Below, piece after piece: positions 17,820 through 24,927 of a stretch of 64,000 bases of DNA; the first letter of the stretch is position 1; each line of letters begins with the position of its first letter. The notes beneath the pieces are model-generated. The model saw nothing but the letters and a program-made list of their open reading frames with translations, was not told the origin of the DNA and made no database searches. This DNA is from Endozoicomonas montiporae CL-33 (GTDB lineage Bacteria; Pseudomonadota; Gammaproteobacteria; Pseudomonadales; Endozoicomonadaceae), in contig NZ_CP013251.1 in the NCBI RefSeq assembly GCF_001583435.1, forward strand, positions 2,501,617 to 2,565,616, given 5' to 3'. Both the position numbers and the translations under genes were made by a program.

Positions 17820-18032
17820 CGTAGGTTGGGACGAGCGGAACGCGCTTGTGCCCTTCAGGGTAACCTCCCAACACGGGTAGTCAATTTATGTTACTGCCCC
17901 GCAATTTTAAATTAAGTCAGTGTGTTTGGGCGAGCGCGACCTCCCAACACGGGTAGCTCGTTCATGTTGCTGCCACGCAAATTTAAATTGAGTCACCGTG
18001 TTGGGAGGTCGCTTCGCTCGTCCCAACCTACG
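17820..18032. mobile_element. Palindromic MITE-like element between flgK and flgL
   Basis: The element is bounded by a perfect 18-bp inverted repeat, CGTAGGTTGGGACGAGCG and its complement. Inside, two direct copies of a unit of about 70 bp start CCTCCCAACACGGGTAG at 17864 and 17940, the second diverging at several positions. It has no coding capacity and no evident target duplication. It fills the whole gap between the flgK stop and the flgL ribosome binding site, so it may form a large RNA hairpin in a flgK-flgL message. Confidence 0.8.
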
Positions 18033-18051
18033 ACAGAGAAAAGGTATTTTT

Positions 18052-19014
18052 ATGCGCATCAGCACCATGCAGATGAACAACACGATGACGAACAATATGA
18101 TGTCTACGTCGTCTTCCATGAACCGCATTCTGATGGAATTGAGTACCGGCAAGAAAATTCTCAAACCGTCGGATGATACTCTGGCGTCTACCCAGATTCT
18201 GGGTCTGAAAGACGCCAATGCGGCGCTGGAATCCTTTGAAAAGAATATGAAAACCGCTGAAAGCTCGCTGGTGCTGGCTGAAACAGTGGTGGGCGATATG
18301 GTTAATGTGATTAACCGTATGCGTGATCTGGCGCTGGGTACGGGCGGTATTCCAACGCCTTATGATGGCGAAGATGGTCAGGACGGTGTTGATGGTGATT
18401 CCGGTGATGGCCGTTCTGCCCAGGCGCAGGAAATTGCCATGCTGATGGAAACGCTGACCAGTCTTGCCAATACCCGCAGCAGCAGTGGTGAATACATCTT
18501 TGGCGGTACCATGGGTAACAATGCACCGGTGGGCGCGAAGGAAAACGGTAATGGACCGAGCTTTTCCATTAGTGGCAGCGACAGTGCCCGTCAGATCAAG
18601 ATCAGCGATTCCCAGACTATTGATCTGGGTGTGGTGGCAGACGATCTGTTTGTTCTGAGTGATGGCAGCAATATTTTTGATGTCATGAATGGGTTTGTGG
18701 ATGCCCTGAATGATCCGTCGCTGTCTCAGGATGATATGGATGCCATTACGGCGGACACGGTGGATGCCATTGATGAAACGCTGGACAATATGAACCGCGC
18801 GCTGACTCATATTGGTGGCACGCTGAATACCATTGATCAGGCCATGGCGTCGAATCTGGATATGCAGATGTACAACGAGAGCCTGGTAGACAGCCTTGAA
18901 GCGGTGGATTTTGCTTCTGCCATTACCGATTTTACCATGATGCAGGCGCAGTACACTGCCAGCCAGAAAGCTTATGCGATGGTGGGTAGTGCATCGTTGT
19001 TTGATTTTGTTTAA
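18052..19014 (+). CDS. flgL: Flagellar hook-filament junction protein FlgL
   Basis: The protein begins MRISTMQMNNTM and has the flagellin-like segment ILMELSTGKKILKPSDD near residue 23, then GGIPTPYDGEDGQDG, a Gly/Asp-rich loop in the surface-exposed part. The C-terminus (FTMMQAQYTASQKAYAMVG) is flagellin-like. I chose the ATG at 18052 because it follows AAAAGG and begins the conserved region; the upstream frame runs into the palindromic element. Confidence 0.92.
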   Translation: MRISTMQMNNTMTNNMMSTSSSMNRILMELSTGKKILKPSDDTLASTQILGLKDANAALESFEKNMKTAESSLVLAETVVGDMVNVINRMRDLALGTGGIPTPYDGEDGQDGVDGDSGDGRSAQAQEIAMLMETLTSLANTRSSSGEYIFGGTMGNNAPVGAKENGNGPSFSISGSDSARQIKISDSQTIDLGVVADDLFVLSDGSNIFDVMNGFVDALNDPSLSQDDMDAITADTVDAIDETLDNMNRALTHIGGTLNTIDQAMASNLDMQMYNESLVDSLEAVDFASAITDFTMMQAQYTASQKAYAMVGSASLFDFV

Positions 19015-19050
19015 TTAATCGAACGATCAAAAAAATACGCGATCACCTTG

Positions 19051-19107
19051 AAAAGAGGCTGATAAAAGCGGGCGGATGGTCTAGCTTTTTCAGTCTCTTT
19101 TTTTAGA
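19051..19107 (+). terminator. Terminator after flgL
   Basis: AAAAGAGGCTGA pairs with TCAGTCTCTTTT with one wobble, and an inner AAAAGC/GCTTTT stem extends the hairpin. A T-run follows. Confidence 0.75.
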
Positions 19108-19235
19108 CCATCGTACTCATGAAACTACCGCCCTGTACTGTTGTGGATTTTGTGTATAGCTGGCTGCAGTGCTGAATTTATTTGCGCCTTCAGGTTGCTG
19201 CATGATGGTTGACAGTCGATTTTTTTGGGATGTTT

Positions 19236-19667
19236 ATGTCAAAAACACATGATATACGCTGGATTCTACGCTTTGATAACTTCCAGCGTGCTCTGGCTCG
19301 TTTACGTCAGGGTGTTGGGCTGGTTAATCAGAGGCAGTTAAGTGATCTGGAGCAGCTGGGTTTGATTCACATTTTTGAGTTTACTCATGAACTGGCGTGG
19401 AATGTATTGAAAGACTTTCTGATCTGGCAAGGTGTTGCAGACATTATTGGTTCCAGAGATGCTACCCGCACTGCATTCAAGGTGGGTTTGCTGGATGATG
19501 GTGCTGTCTGGATGGCGATGATCAAAAGTCGCAACCTCAGTTCCCACACTTACAGGGAAGAAGTGGCTGATGACATTGCCGGTAAAATTGTAGGCAACTA
19601 TTACGACGCTTTTTGTGAGCTTGAAAAGGTGATGCTTGCCCGAAAGGATGATGTTGATGAAGCATGA
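19236..19667 (+). CDS. HEPN toxin of a HEPN/MNT module (HI0074 type)
   Basis: The 143-residue helical protein matches the nucleotidyltransferase substrate-binding family (HI0074). It contains the RX4HXY motif (RNLSSHTY, near residue 100) that forms the RNase site in HEPN toxins. The ATG at 19236 follows TGGGA; the frame upstream is not conserved. It overlaps the MNT partner by 11 bases, as is usual for these pairs. The expected role is a ribonuclease neutralised by the partner. Confidence 0.82.
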   Translation: MSKTHDIRWILRFDNFQRALARLRQGVGLVNQRQLSDLEQLGLIHIFEFTHELAWNVLKDFLIWQGVADIIGSRDATRTAFKVGLLDDGAVWMAMIKSRNLSSHTYREEVADDIAGKIVGNYYDAFCELEKVMLARKDDVDEA

Positions 19668-19974
19668 TTCCGGCTTGTCTGATGATGTCGAGAACCGTAT
19701 TAAAGAGGTGTTTAGCCGATTTCCCGAGGTGGGTCAGGTGTTGTTGTATGGTTCAAGAGCGAAAGGGAATTATCGGAAAGGGTCGGATATTGATCTGACC
19801 CTGATTGCACAGGAAGGTAAAATACTCAACCTTGATCTTGTTTATGCGGTGGACGACGCTTTGGATGAACTACTGCTGCCGTATACCTTTGATTTGTCTA
19901 TTTTCCCGGACATCGATAATCCGAATCTGGTTGATCATATTCAGAGGGTGGGTGTCGTTTTTTATCAGAAATAA
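19657..19974 (+). CDS. MNT-type nucleotidyltransferase antitoxin
   Basis: The 105-residue protein has the minimal nucleotidyltransferase signature GSX10DXD (GSRAKGNYRKGSDID, near residue 33) and a third acidic position in the FDLSIF strand near residue 87. Such proteins adenylylate a tyrosine of the partner HEPN toxin. AAGGA lies eight bases before the ATG at 19657. Partner of the overlapping HEPN gene. Confidence 0.85.
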   Translation: MKHDSGLSDDVENRIKEVFSRFPEVGQVLLYGSRAKGNYRKGSDIDLTLIAQEGKILNLDLVYAVDDALDELLLPYTFDLSIFPDIDNPNLVDHIQRVGVVFYQK

Positions 19975-19999
19975 ACGTTTGCGCCGAACAGTCGGTTAT

Positions 20000-20811
20000 T
20001 CACCGGCTCTGGTGTTCAATCAGCCCGAACAAATGCTTTGAGATATCAAGAATGCTCCCATAAAGCTTTTTACTGATAATGGCTTCTACGATGTTGCGGT
20101 TAACGTCAAGGTAGTCATGCACCAGTACATTTCTGAAGCCAATCATTTTCATGGCGGTTTCGTAGTCGCTTCTGCCCAGGTCGCCCTGTTTTAGCATTTT
20201 CGCCGTAAGCCTCCCTACTTTAAGTGGGGAGATATAAGGCGGGAGTCCGCAAGGACTCCGGTTGAGTATTTGCACTTATCTGTTAATATTCTCAGCAGGT
20301 CTGTCTCAAAGCCAGAGACTAGCGGTGACGAAAACCAAGCGCTGCGAATAAAAAATCAAGGCAGAGTATCTGCCTGTTGGGCTAGAAGACCCGCGAAAGT
20401 CGTTATTGAAACGCATCGTAGAGGGAACCGTATAGATACCCAACAAATCAAACAAAGACCTTTTAAAAGCCGGAAGGGCTGTCCGGTTCTGCTGATGGAG
20501 GCTTCTGTGTAAGTCCAGTCGCTATAGACTGGCTATAGCCTGTGAAGTCAGAAGCCTCCTGCTTTAGCTGGAGGAGCAGTCACTAAGCCATCCAGTGCCG
20601 CACGGGATTTGCTGACGTTGATGTTGTACTTTTGCTGGTAGGTGTAGCGGGATAAGCCAATCAGGCTTTCTATAATGATCTGAAGTGCGCGCTGGGCAGC
20701 CAGTAAGTCCCGGCCATTCCAGTGTGCTATATCATTGTGTAGTTCATCCAGCATCAGCAGCATTTCCTGCTGAATGTTCCGGACTTCCTGCTCGTAGGCT
20801 TTATCTCTCAT
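20000..20811 (-). pseudogene. hepT: HepT (DUF86) toxin gene split by an IS605-type remnant
   Basis: The N-terminal part (20584-20811, starting MRDKAYEQEVRNIQQEM) and the C-terminal part (20000-20206) belong to one HepT gene. The C-terminal part carries the RX4HXY RNase motif (RNVLVHDY). Removing 20207-20583 restores an in-frame 144-residue HepT of normal family length, with no other damage visible. The start overlaps the end of mntA by 11 bases. The insertion separates the helical N-terminus from the catalytic motif, so the present gene should be inactive. Confidence 0.8.
20207..20583 (+). mobile_element. Internally deleted IS200/IS605-type element with tnpB tail and omegaRNA-like right end
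   Basis: The left end carries a hairpin (CTCCC.ACTT / AAGT.GGGAG) and the right end a hairpin in GAAGCCTCCTGCTTTAGC and following bases, ending CAGTCAC, the form typical of IS605/IS1341 ends. A plus-strand frame (about 20270-20512) ends CPVLLMEASV after a NILSRS segment and resembles the TnpB C-terminus. The last 150 bp, overlapping and following the tnpB stop, correspond in position to the omegaRNA scaffold. The transposase and most of tnpB are missing, so the element cannot move by itself. Confidence 0.7.
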
Positions 20812-21181
20812 AATCTTTTTCCCAGGCGGAGATAATGGCGTTTTCCATGCGTCGCACAACGGGTATGCCACGATCATAAAGTTTAATGCCCTGAATGATG
20901 TTCCATTGTAGCGGAACCGGTACTTCACGCAGGTCAACAATGCTGATGTCGTGATCGGGCAGAAGTGACTCTAATTTCGATTCTAACAATTGAGGTCTTG
21001 CTGTGCGTTCCAGAAGGTCTTCCATGTAGTCGCTAAAGAGAACGGCAATATCCCAGTCGCTGTCGGCTCGTTCGGTGCCTTTGCTGCGTGAGCCGTAGAG
21101 ATAAATAGCATCGGTCTTTTCCTGCTCACAAATGGTTTCGCTAATGATTTCTGCAATGTTGGGTGTGGGCGTGCGGCTCAA
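20801..21181 (-). CDS. mntA: MntA nucleotidyltransferase antitoxin
   Basis: The protein carries GSRSKGTERADSDWD, the GSX10DXD motif of MntA-type adenylyltransferases, followed by a conserved C-terminal region with PLQWNIIQGIKLYDRG. I place the start at the TTG at 21181 (GGAAG seven bases upstream); the frame remains open to 21259 without conservation. MntA adds AMP groups to HepT and blocks its RNase. With hepT broken, this antitoxin is now an orphan. It is divergent from the first flagellin gene. Confidence 0.82.
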   Translation of the reverse strand: MSRTPTPNIAEIISETICEQEKTDAIYLYGSRSKGTERADSDWDIAVLFSDYMEDLLERTARPQLLESKLESLLPDHDISIVDLREVPVPLQWNIIQGIKLYDRGIPVVRRMENAIISAWEKDYER

Positions 21182-21406
21182 TGATGATCTTCCTGTCTTG
21201 CTGTAAAAGATAAAGTATCGGAAAACGCTTGATAACGCGAGAAGTATGGCTTTCAACAAAAAATCCCAAAAAAATATTTAAGGATAAAAAAACGCCGTCG
21301 TTTACAAAGGTAACCGCACTGGTTGTTGGTGCTTTTCCCTGCGAAGCGGGTGCAAAAGTGCGCGGCAGCCAACGTTTGTTTGTATTCGATAACACTGGAG
21401 TCGGTA

Positions 21407-22585
21407 ATGATTACCATCAATTCCAACAGCTCTGCCCTGATGGCGCAGAACAACCTGTTCAACGCTCAGTCTGCACTGACTGGTAACATGCAGCAGCTGT
21501 CTACCGGTCTGCGCATCAACTCTGCGTCTGACGACGCTGCAGGTCTGCAGATTTCCAACCGTATGGAAACTCAGATGAACGGTCTGTCCGTTGCTCAGCG
21601 TAACGCGAACGACGGTATCTCTATGGCTCAGACCGCTGAAGGCGCGATGACCGAGAATACTACTATCCTGAACCGTATGCGTGACCTGTCTCTGCAGTCT
21701 GCTAACGATACCAATACTCTGGAAGATCGTCAGGCAATGCAGAAAGAAGTTAACTCTCTGGTTGCAGAAGTTGATCGTATTGCTTCCACTACTAACTTTG
21801 CTGGCATTAATCTGCTGGACGGTACAGCTGACAATCTGTCTTTCCAGATTGGTTCTAATGCTGGTGAAACCATTCAGTTTGGTATTGCTGATATGAGTGC
21901 TAGCGCTCTGACTGGTGATGTGACATCTATCAATTTTGATATGTCGGATCTGACATTTACTGATGGTGATTTGGTTATTGATGATGGTACTGATGAGAAT
22001 GCCACTATTGCCGTTACGGTAAATGATGGAGCTGATGATCTTGCTGAAGTTACTCTGACTCAAGGTGATAGTATTGAAGACGTTGCACAAGCACTGAATG
22101 ATGGTTTGAATAGCCAAGGCGTTACTTTTGCTGTTGAAGAAGGTGCTCTGAAAGCATTCTCTATGAATGAGAAGTTTGGTGAGACCGATGATGGTGAGGG
22201 TGGTACTAATCCTGCTGAGCTGACACTGCAAGTTGGTGGTGCTGACGCGACTGCTACTGGTGGTACTTCCCCAATGAGCTTGGAAGATATTAATATCACT
22301 ACTGCTCAGGGTGCTCAGCAGGCTGTTCAGATTCTGGATGGCGCTCTGGCTAAGGTTGACGATCAGCGTGCTAATCTGGGTGCGGTTCAAAATCGTCTGG
22401 AATCCACCATCAGCAACCTGTCCAACATTGAAGAAAATCTGGGTGTTTCCCAGTCCCGTATCCTGGATGCTGACTTCGCTTCCCAGACTGTGGAAATGAC
22501 TTCCAACCAGATGCTGATGCAAGCCGGTACTTCTGTTCTGGCGCAGGCTAAAGGTATGCCACAGTACGCGACTATGCTGCTGTAA
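21407..22585 (+). CDS. Flagellin 1
   Basis: The start is the ATG at 21407 after TGGAGT. The N-terminal D0/D1 domain (MITINSNSSALMAQ, then LSTGLRINSASDDAAGLQIS) and the C-terminal D1/D0 helix (NQMLMQAGTSVLAQAKGMPQ) are well conserved. The central 130 residues (about 165-300) form an Asp/Gly/Thr-rich variable domain. The 392-residue product is a filament subunit of the lateral flagellum. GC content of the gene is even; the codon use of the central domain is more AT-rich than the ends. It is isolated from other flagellar genes by toxin-antitoxin modules on both sides. Confidence 0.95.
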   Translation: MITINSNSSALMAQNNLFNAQSALTGNMQQLSTGLRINSASDDAAGLQISNRMETQMNGLSVAQRNANDGISMAQTAEGAMTENTTILNRMRDLSLQSANDTNTLEDRQAMQKEVNSLVAEVDRIASTTNFAGINLLDGTADNLSFQIGSNAGETIQFGIADMSASALTGDVTSINFDMSDLTFTDGDLVIDDGTDENATIAVTVNDGADDLAEVTLTQGDSIEDVAQALNDGLNSQGVTFAVEEGALKAFSMNEKFGETDDGEGGTNPAELTLQVGGADATATGGTSPMSLEDINITTAQGAQQAVQILDGALAKVDDQRANLGAVQNRLESTISNLSNIEENLGVSQSRILDADFASQTVEMTSNQMLMQAGTSVLAQAKGMPQYATMLL

Positions 22586-22633
22586 TAAGACGGCTGCTGT
22601 CATAAATTTTCGTTTAGAAAATTTAACCAGTGC

Positions 22634-22663
22634 AAAGGCGAATCCTTCGGGTTCGCCTTTTTT
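22634..22663. terminator. Terminator between flagellin 1 and hicB
   Basis: AAAGGCGAA pairs with TTCGCCTTT around a short loop, with a T-run on the plus strand. It separates the convergent flagellin and hicB genes. Confidence 0.88.
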
Positions 22664-22670
22664 GTGGGTG

Positions 22671-23024
22671 CTATTTTGATGTTTGATCTGAAGTAGAGTC
22701 GCGATCCAGCTTTTCCTGAATGGCAGAGCAGATGAACGCATTGATGGAGCGGTTGCAGCTGGCAATGGCGACTCTGCGGTGCAGTTCCTCGCCAATGCGG
22801 ATGTTCAACGAGCCTTTAAAAGGTGTGTCGGGTGTTTTGCCCAGTTCCGCACAGTCTTCAAGATAAGTATCGACAGATGTTTTAAATTCGGCTTCAAGCT
22901 TGGGAAGCGTGTCGGCTTCATAAGTAATAAGGTCACGAATAAAGGCAAGCTTGCCATAGAGAGTGCCTGTTTCAATTTGTGGTTCGATGGTGCCTTTGTA
23001 GCCTTTGTAGCTGAAGTAAGTCAT
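22671..23024 (-). CDS. hicB: HicB antitoxin
   Basis: The N-terminal domain (MTYFSYKGYKGTIEPQIETGTLYGK) has the HicB partial RNase H fold pattern. The C-terminus has a ribbon-helix-helix segment (GSLNIRIGEELHRRVA and then SINAFICSAIQEKL). HicB binds HicA and represses the operon. It starts one base after the hicA stop. Confidence 0.88.
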   Translation of the reverse strand: MTYFSYKGYKGTIEPQIETGTLYGKLAFIRDLITYEADTLPKLEAEFKTSVDTYLEDCAELGKTPDTPFKGSLNIRIGEELHRRVAIASCNRSINAFICSAIQEKLDRDSTSDQTSK

Positions 23025-23025
23025 T

Positions 23026-23274
23026 TTAAATATATCCTTCCTGTTTTAGCGCAAGGCGAACATCCTTCAGAGCGCCTCCTTTGAGGTAATTCTCGGGATG
23101 TGGTTTATGCAATCTGATCAGGTGTCCGGTGCCGGAGTGGTAAAATCGGACACGAGATCCAGCCATTTCCTTTCTTTCATAGCCCAGTTGCTTCATGAGC
23201 GTTACTAAATCTGACCAAGGATAGGTTTTGGTTGCGTTTTTGAGTTGGTCTTTGAGTTTGTCAGATTTGCCCAT
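23026..23274 (-). CDS. hicA: HicA mRNA interferase toxin
   Basis: The 82-residue protein shows the double-stranded RNA-binding-like HicA fold: a lead helix (WSDLVTLMKQLGYERKEM), then GSRVRFYH and the HKPHPENYLKGGAL segment that carries the conserved His-Pro. HicA cleaves mRNA at many sites. The order toxin-antitoxin on the minus strand is standard. Confidence 0.88.
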   Translation of the reverse strand: MGKSDKLKDQLKNATKTYPWSDLVTLMKQLGYERKEMAGSRVRFYHSGTGHLIRLHKPHPENYLKGGALKDVRLALKQEGYI

Positions 23275-23503
23275 GGTTAGCCTCTGGCGTGCAACTAATT
23301 ATAGTCGCTTTAGAATGTGTTTCGATAGTTTTGGGGTGTGCTGTTTTTGTGGATTTTCTTATACCTTGTTGTATTGCGTTCTCTATCTCTTCGAGGCTGG
23401 CGTGCTTTATCCGGGCATCAGCTGTCAGGCAGCCTGCAAGGTGGCTAATGTCATCTGGCTTTGTTGGCATGGAAATGTGCTCTTGTAATAGTGTGGAGGT
23501 CAA
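23261..23503 (-). pseudogene. Remnant resembling the C-terminal half of an AbrB/SpoVT-type antitoxin
   Basis: Residues 12-50 (MPTKPDDISHLAGCL, then HASLEEIENAIQQG) look like the C-terminal region of AbrB/MazE-type antitoxins. The N-terminal DNA-binding swapped-hairpin region is not found upstream, where the frame meets a stop after about 11 codons. The frame overlaps hicA by 14 bases. No partner toxin is left. The 280 bp between here and higA (23504-23786) hold nothing I can support. Confidence 0.4.
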
Positions 23504-23786
23504 AGTAAAGACGGGCTGGCGAAGCTGTCAAAGCGAGATTCTTCAGAGTTTCGGAAACCGCTGATTATTTCTGTCAATGTGTTCTATCAAGGGAAGTTTT
23601 CAGGGCTTGCTTTTTGTGTACGACAATGGGGACGGTGTTGGCTGCTCTCACTCACCCTAATCACTTACTACACGCAGGCTCACTGGCAACGCTCCCGGCG
23701 CTGTTCAGCATACACTCCATCCGTGGAGATAATGGGGCTTCGATCGTTTGCCGCCTACTCAAATCTCCAATGGAAACGGGTATAGA

Positions 23787-24074
23787 CTAACGCAATGACT
23801 GAAACACTTCCGGGCATTGCTCTGCAATCCTTAACAGGGCTTTTGCCGGACCTTGTGGTGTCCTGCGGCCTTGCTCCCAGTCCTGAATGGTTCTGATGCT
23901 GACGCCCATAAAACCGGCAAAGGCTGACTGGGATAATTTCAGTTTTTTTCTGATGTCTTTAGCAGGTGAGGGCTCTGAAAGGACAGAGGTTTTAAGTTTC
24001 CCTTCACCCGACTTAAAAGCCTTGATTTCTTCTATACCATCAAGAATTTCCTGACCGATATCTCGTTCACTCAT
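23787..24074 (-). CDS. HigA-type XRE antitoxin
   Basis: The 95-residue protein has a C-terminal helix-turn-helix (LSQSAFAGFMGVSIRTIQDW, residues 55-74) followed by EQGRRTPQGPAKALLRIAE, the pattern of HigA-like antitoxins. The start MSERDIGQEI at 24074 overlaps the toxin end by eight bases. The toxin-first order is typical of HigBA. Confidence 0.85.
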   Translation of the reverse strand: MSERDIGQEILDGIEEIKAFKSGEGKLKTSVLSEPSPAKDIRKKLKLSQSAFAGFMGVSIRTIQDWEQGRRTPQGPAKALLRIAEQCPEVFQSLR

Positions 24075-24378
24075 TTTCGATTGCCTCCGCAATGTTTTTA
24101 AGGATATGGCCGGGGATAGAGGCTTGATCGGACTTACTGTAAATCGTGAGCATCCACATTTCATGCTCACTCTTTTTCCAGTAATAAATGACTCTAACGC
24201 CGCCACTTTTTCCTTTTCCTTCCGGTGCCCAGCGTACTTTACGGACACCTCCGCTACCACGAACAATGTCACCGGAATCAGGTTTTTCCTGTAGGTGCCA
24301 TTGCAGCATTCTGTATTCATCATCTGATAAATAATCAGAAAGCAGCTTTGTGAATTTACTGGTTTCGATGAAGATCAT
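24067..24378 (-). CDS. HigB/RelE-type toxin
   Basis: The product is 103 residues from the ATG at 24378. Family features are the GSGGVRKVRWA strand, the GGVRVIYYW strand and MWMLTIYSKSDQ, all typical of RelE/HigB-2 toxins, which cleave mRNA on the ribosome. The open frame upstream of 24378 is not conserved. A perfect palindrome that may be the operator lies 11 bp upstream. Confidence 0.84.
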   Translation of the reverse strand: MIFIETSKFTKLLSDYLSDDEYRMLQWHLQEKPDSGDIVRGSGGVRKVRWAPEGKGKSGGVRVIYYWKKSEHEMWMLTIYSKSDQASIPGHILKNIAEAIENE

Positions 24379-24388
24379 AAAGATAAAT

Positions 24389-24405
24389 ATACGGCATTGC
24401 CGTAT
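24389..24405. promoter_or_regulatory. Operator palindrome of the higBA-like operon
   Basis: ATACGGCATTGCCGTAT is a perfect 8-1-8 inverted repeat just upstream of the toxin start. An XRE antitoxin commonly represses its own operon from such a site. Confidence 0.65.
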
Positions 24406-24513
24406 TTTGTCAAATTGTAAAATCTTGGATTCCCGTTTCCATGGTTTCTGTGTAGGAATCAGTATTATGTGATCAGCGCTTTTCTTGCCCATAATGCCTA
24501 TAGGCAAAAAAAG

Positions 24514-24756
24514 ATGGAGCCCGAAGTGTCAAAATTCACAGTTAAAAGAAAAGCCTTTGAGATTACGAGAGAGGTCGAAACTGTCAGTCAGAGGTCAATT
24601 GTTGCAGATTGCGGAAAGATAGATTTGACGATTGATCGCTATCGCTACAAAACTGCTTCTCCGCATGGTCTTTGGAAGGGTGGTGTTTTGTCTTATGACG
24701 ATCCATCTGCCCCTGTTTGTGAAAATGACTGGGAGATAGAGTGTCGGTTCTTTTGA
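24514..24756 (+). CDS. Small protein of unknown function
   Basis: The 80-residue frame from the ATG at 24514 (MEPEVSKFTVKRKAFEITRE) has balanced charge, alternating beta-like residues and no low complexity. It is preceded by an A-rich stretch instead of a clear Shine-Dalgarno sequence. It ends 170 bp before flagellin 2. I do not recognise the family; it could be spurious. Confidence 0.35.
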   Translation: MEPEVSKFTVKRKAFEITREVETVSQRSIVADCGKIDLTIDRYRYKTASPHGLWKGGVLSYDDPSAPVCENDWEIECRFF

Positions 24757-24837
24757 TACTTACGTTCTCATTTATTGGGCAGGTCAATCCAGGCTATTAA
24801 GTAGTGCTGCTCTCGAGGCTGTTAAAGAAAATTTTAT

Positions 24838-24864
24838 TTTAATAATTTCAAAAGCAGCCGTTTA
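24838..24864 (+). promoter_or_regulatory. Possible sigma-28 promoter of flagellin 2
   Basis: CAGCCGTTTA (24855-24864) resembles the flagellin -10 element GCCGATAA, with six of eight matches. The TTTA 15 bases upstream is only a weak -35 match to TAAA. It lies 64 bp upstream of the start codon. Confidence 0.3.
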
Positions 24865-24927
24865 CCGCTGTAAATGCGCTCTGTCTAACCGGCGCTCACC
24901 GAATTTGAAGTTGTGGAGTGACCCCTC

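Noticed and set aside
21204..21240. TAAAGTAT...TTGATAA upstream of flagellin 1 as a sigma-28 promoter
   Set aside because: The spacing between the two elements is about two bases too short and the site is 170 bp or more from the start codon; support is too weak.
23579..23785. 68-residue plus-strand frame between the AbrB remnant and higA
   Set aside because: Composition and the lack of a start signal suggest chance or decayed repeat sequence; both strands are open in places without protein-like features.
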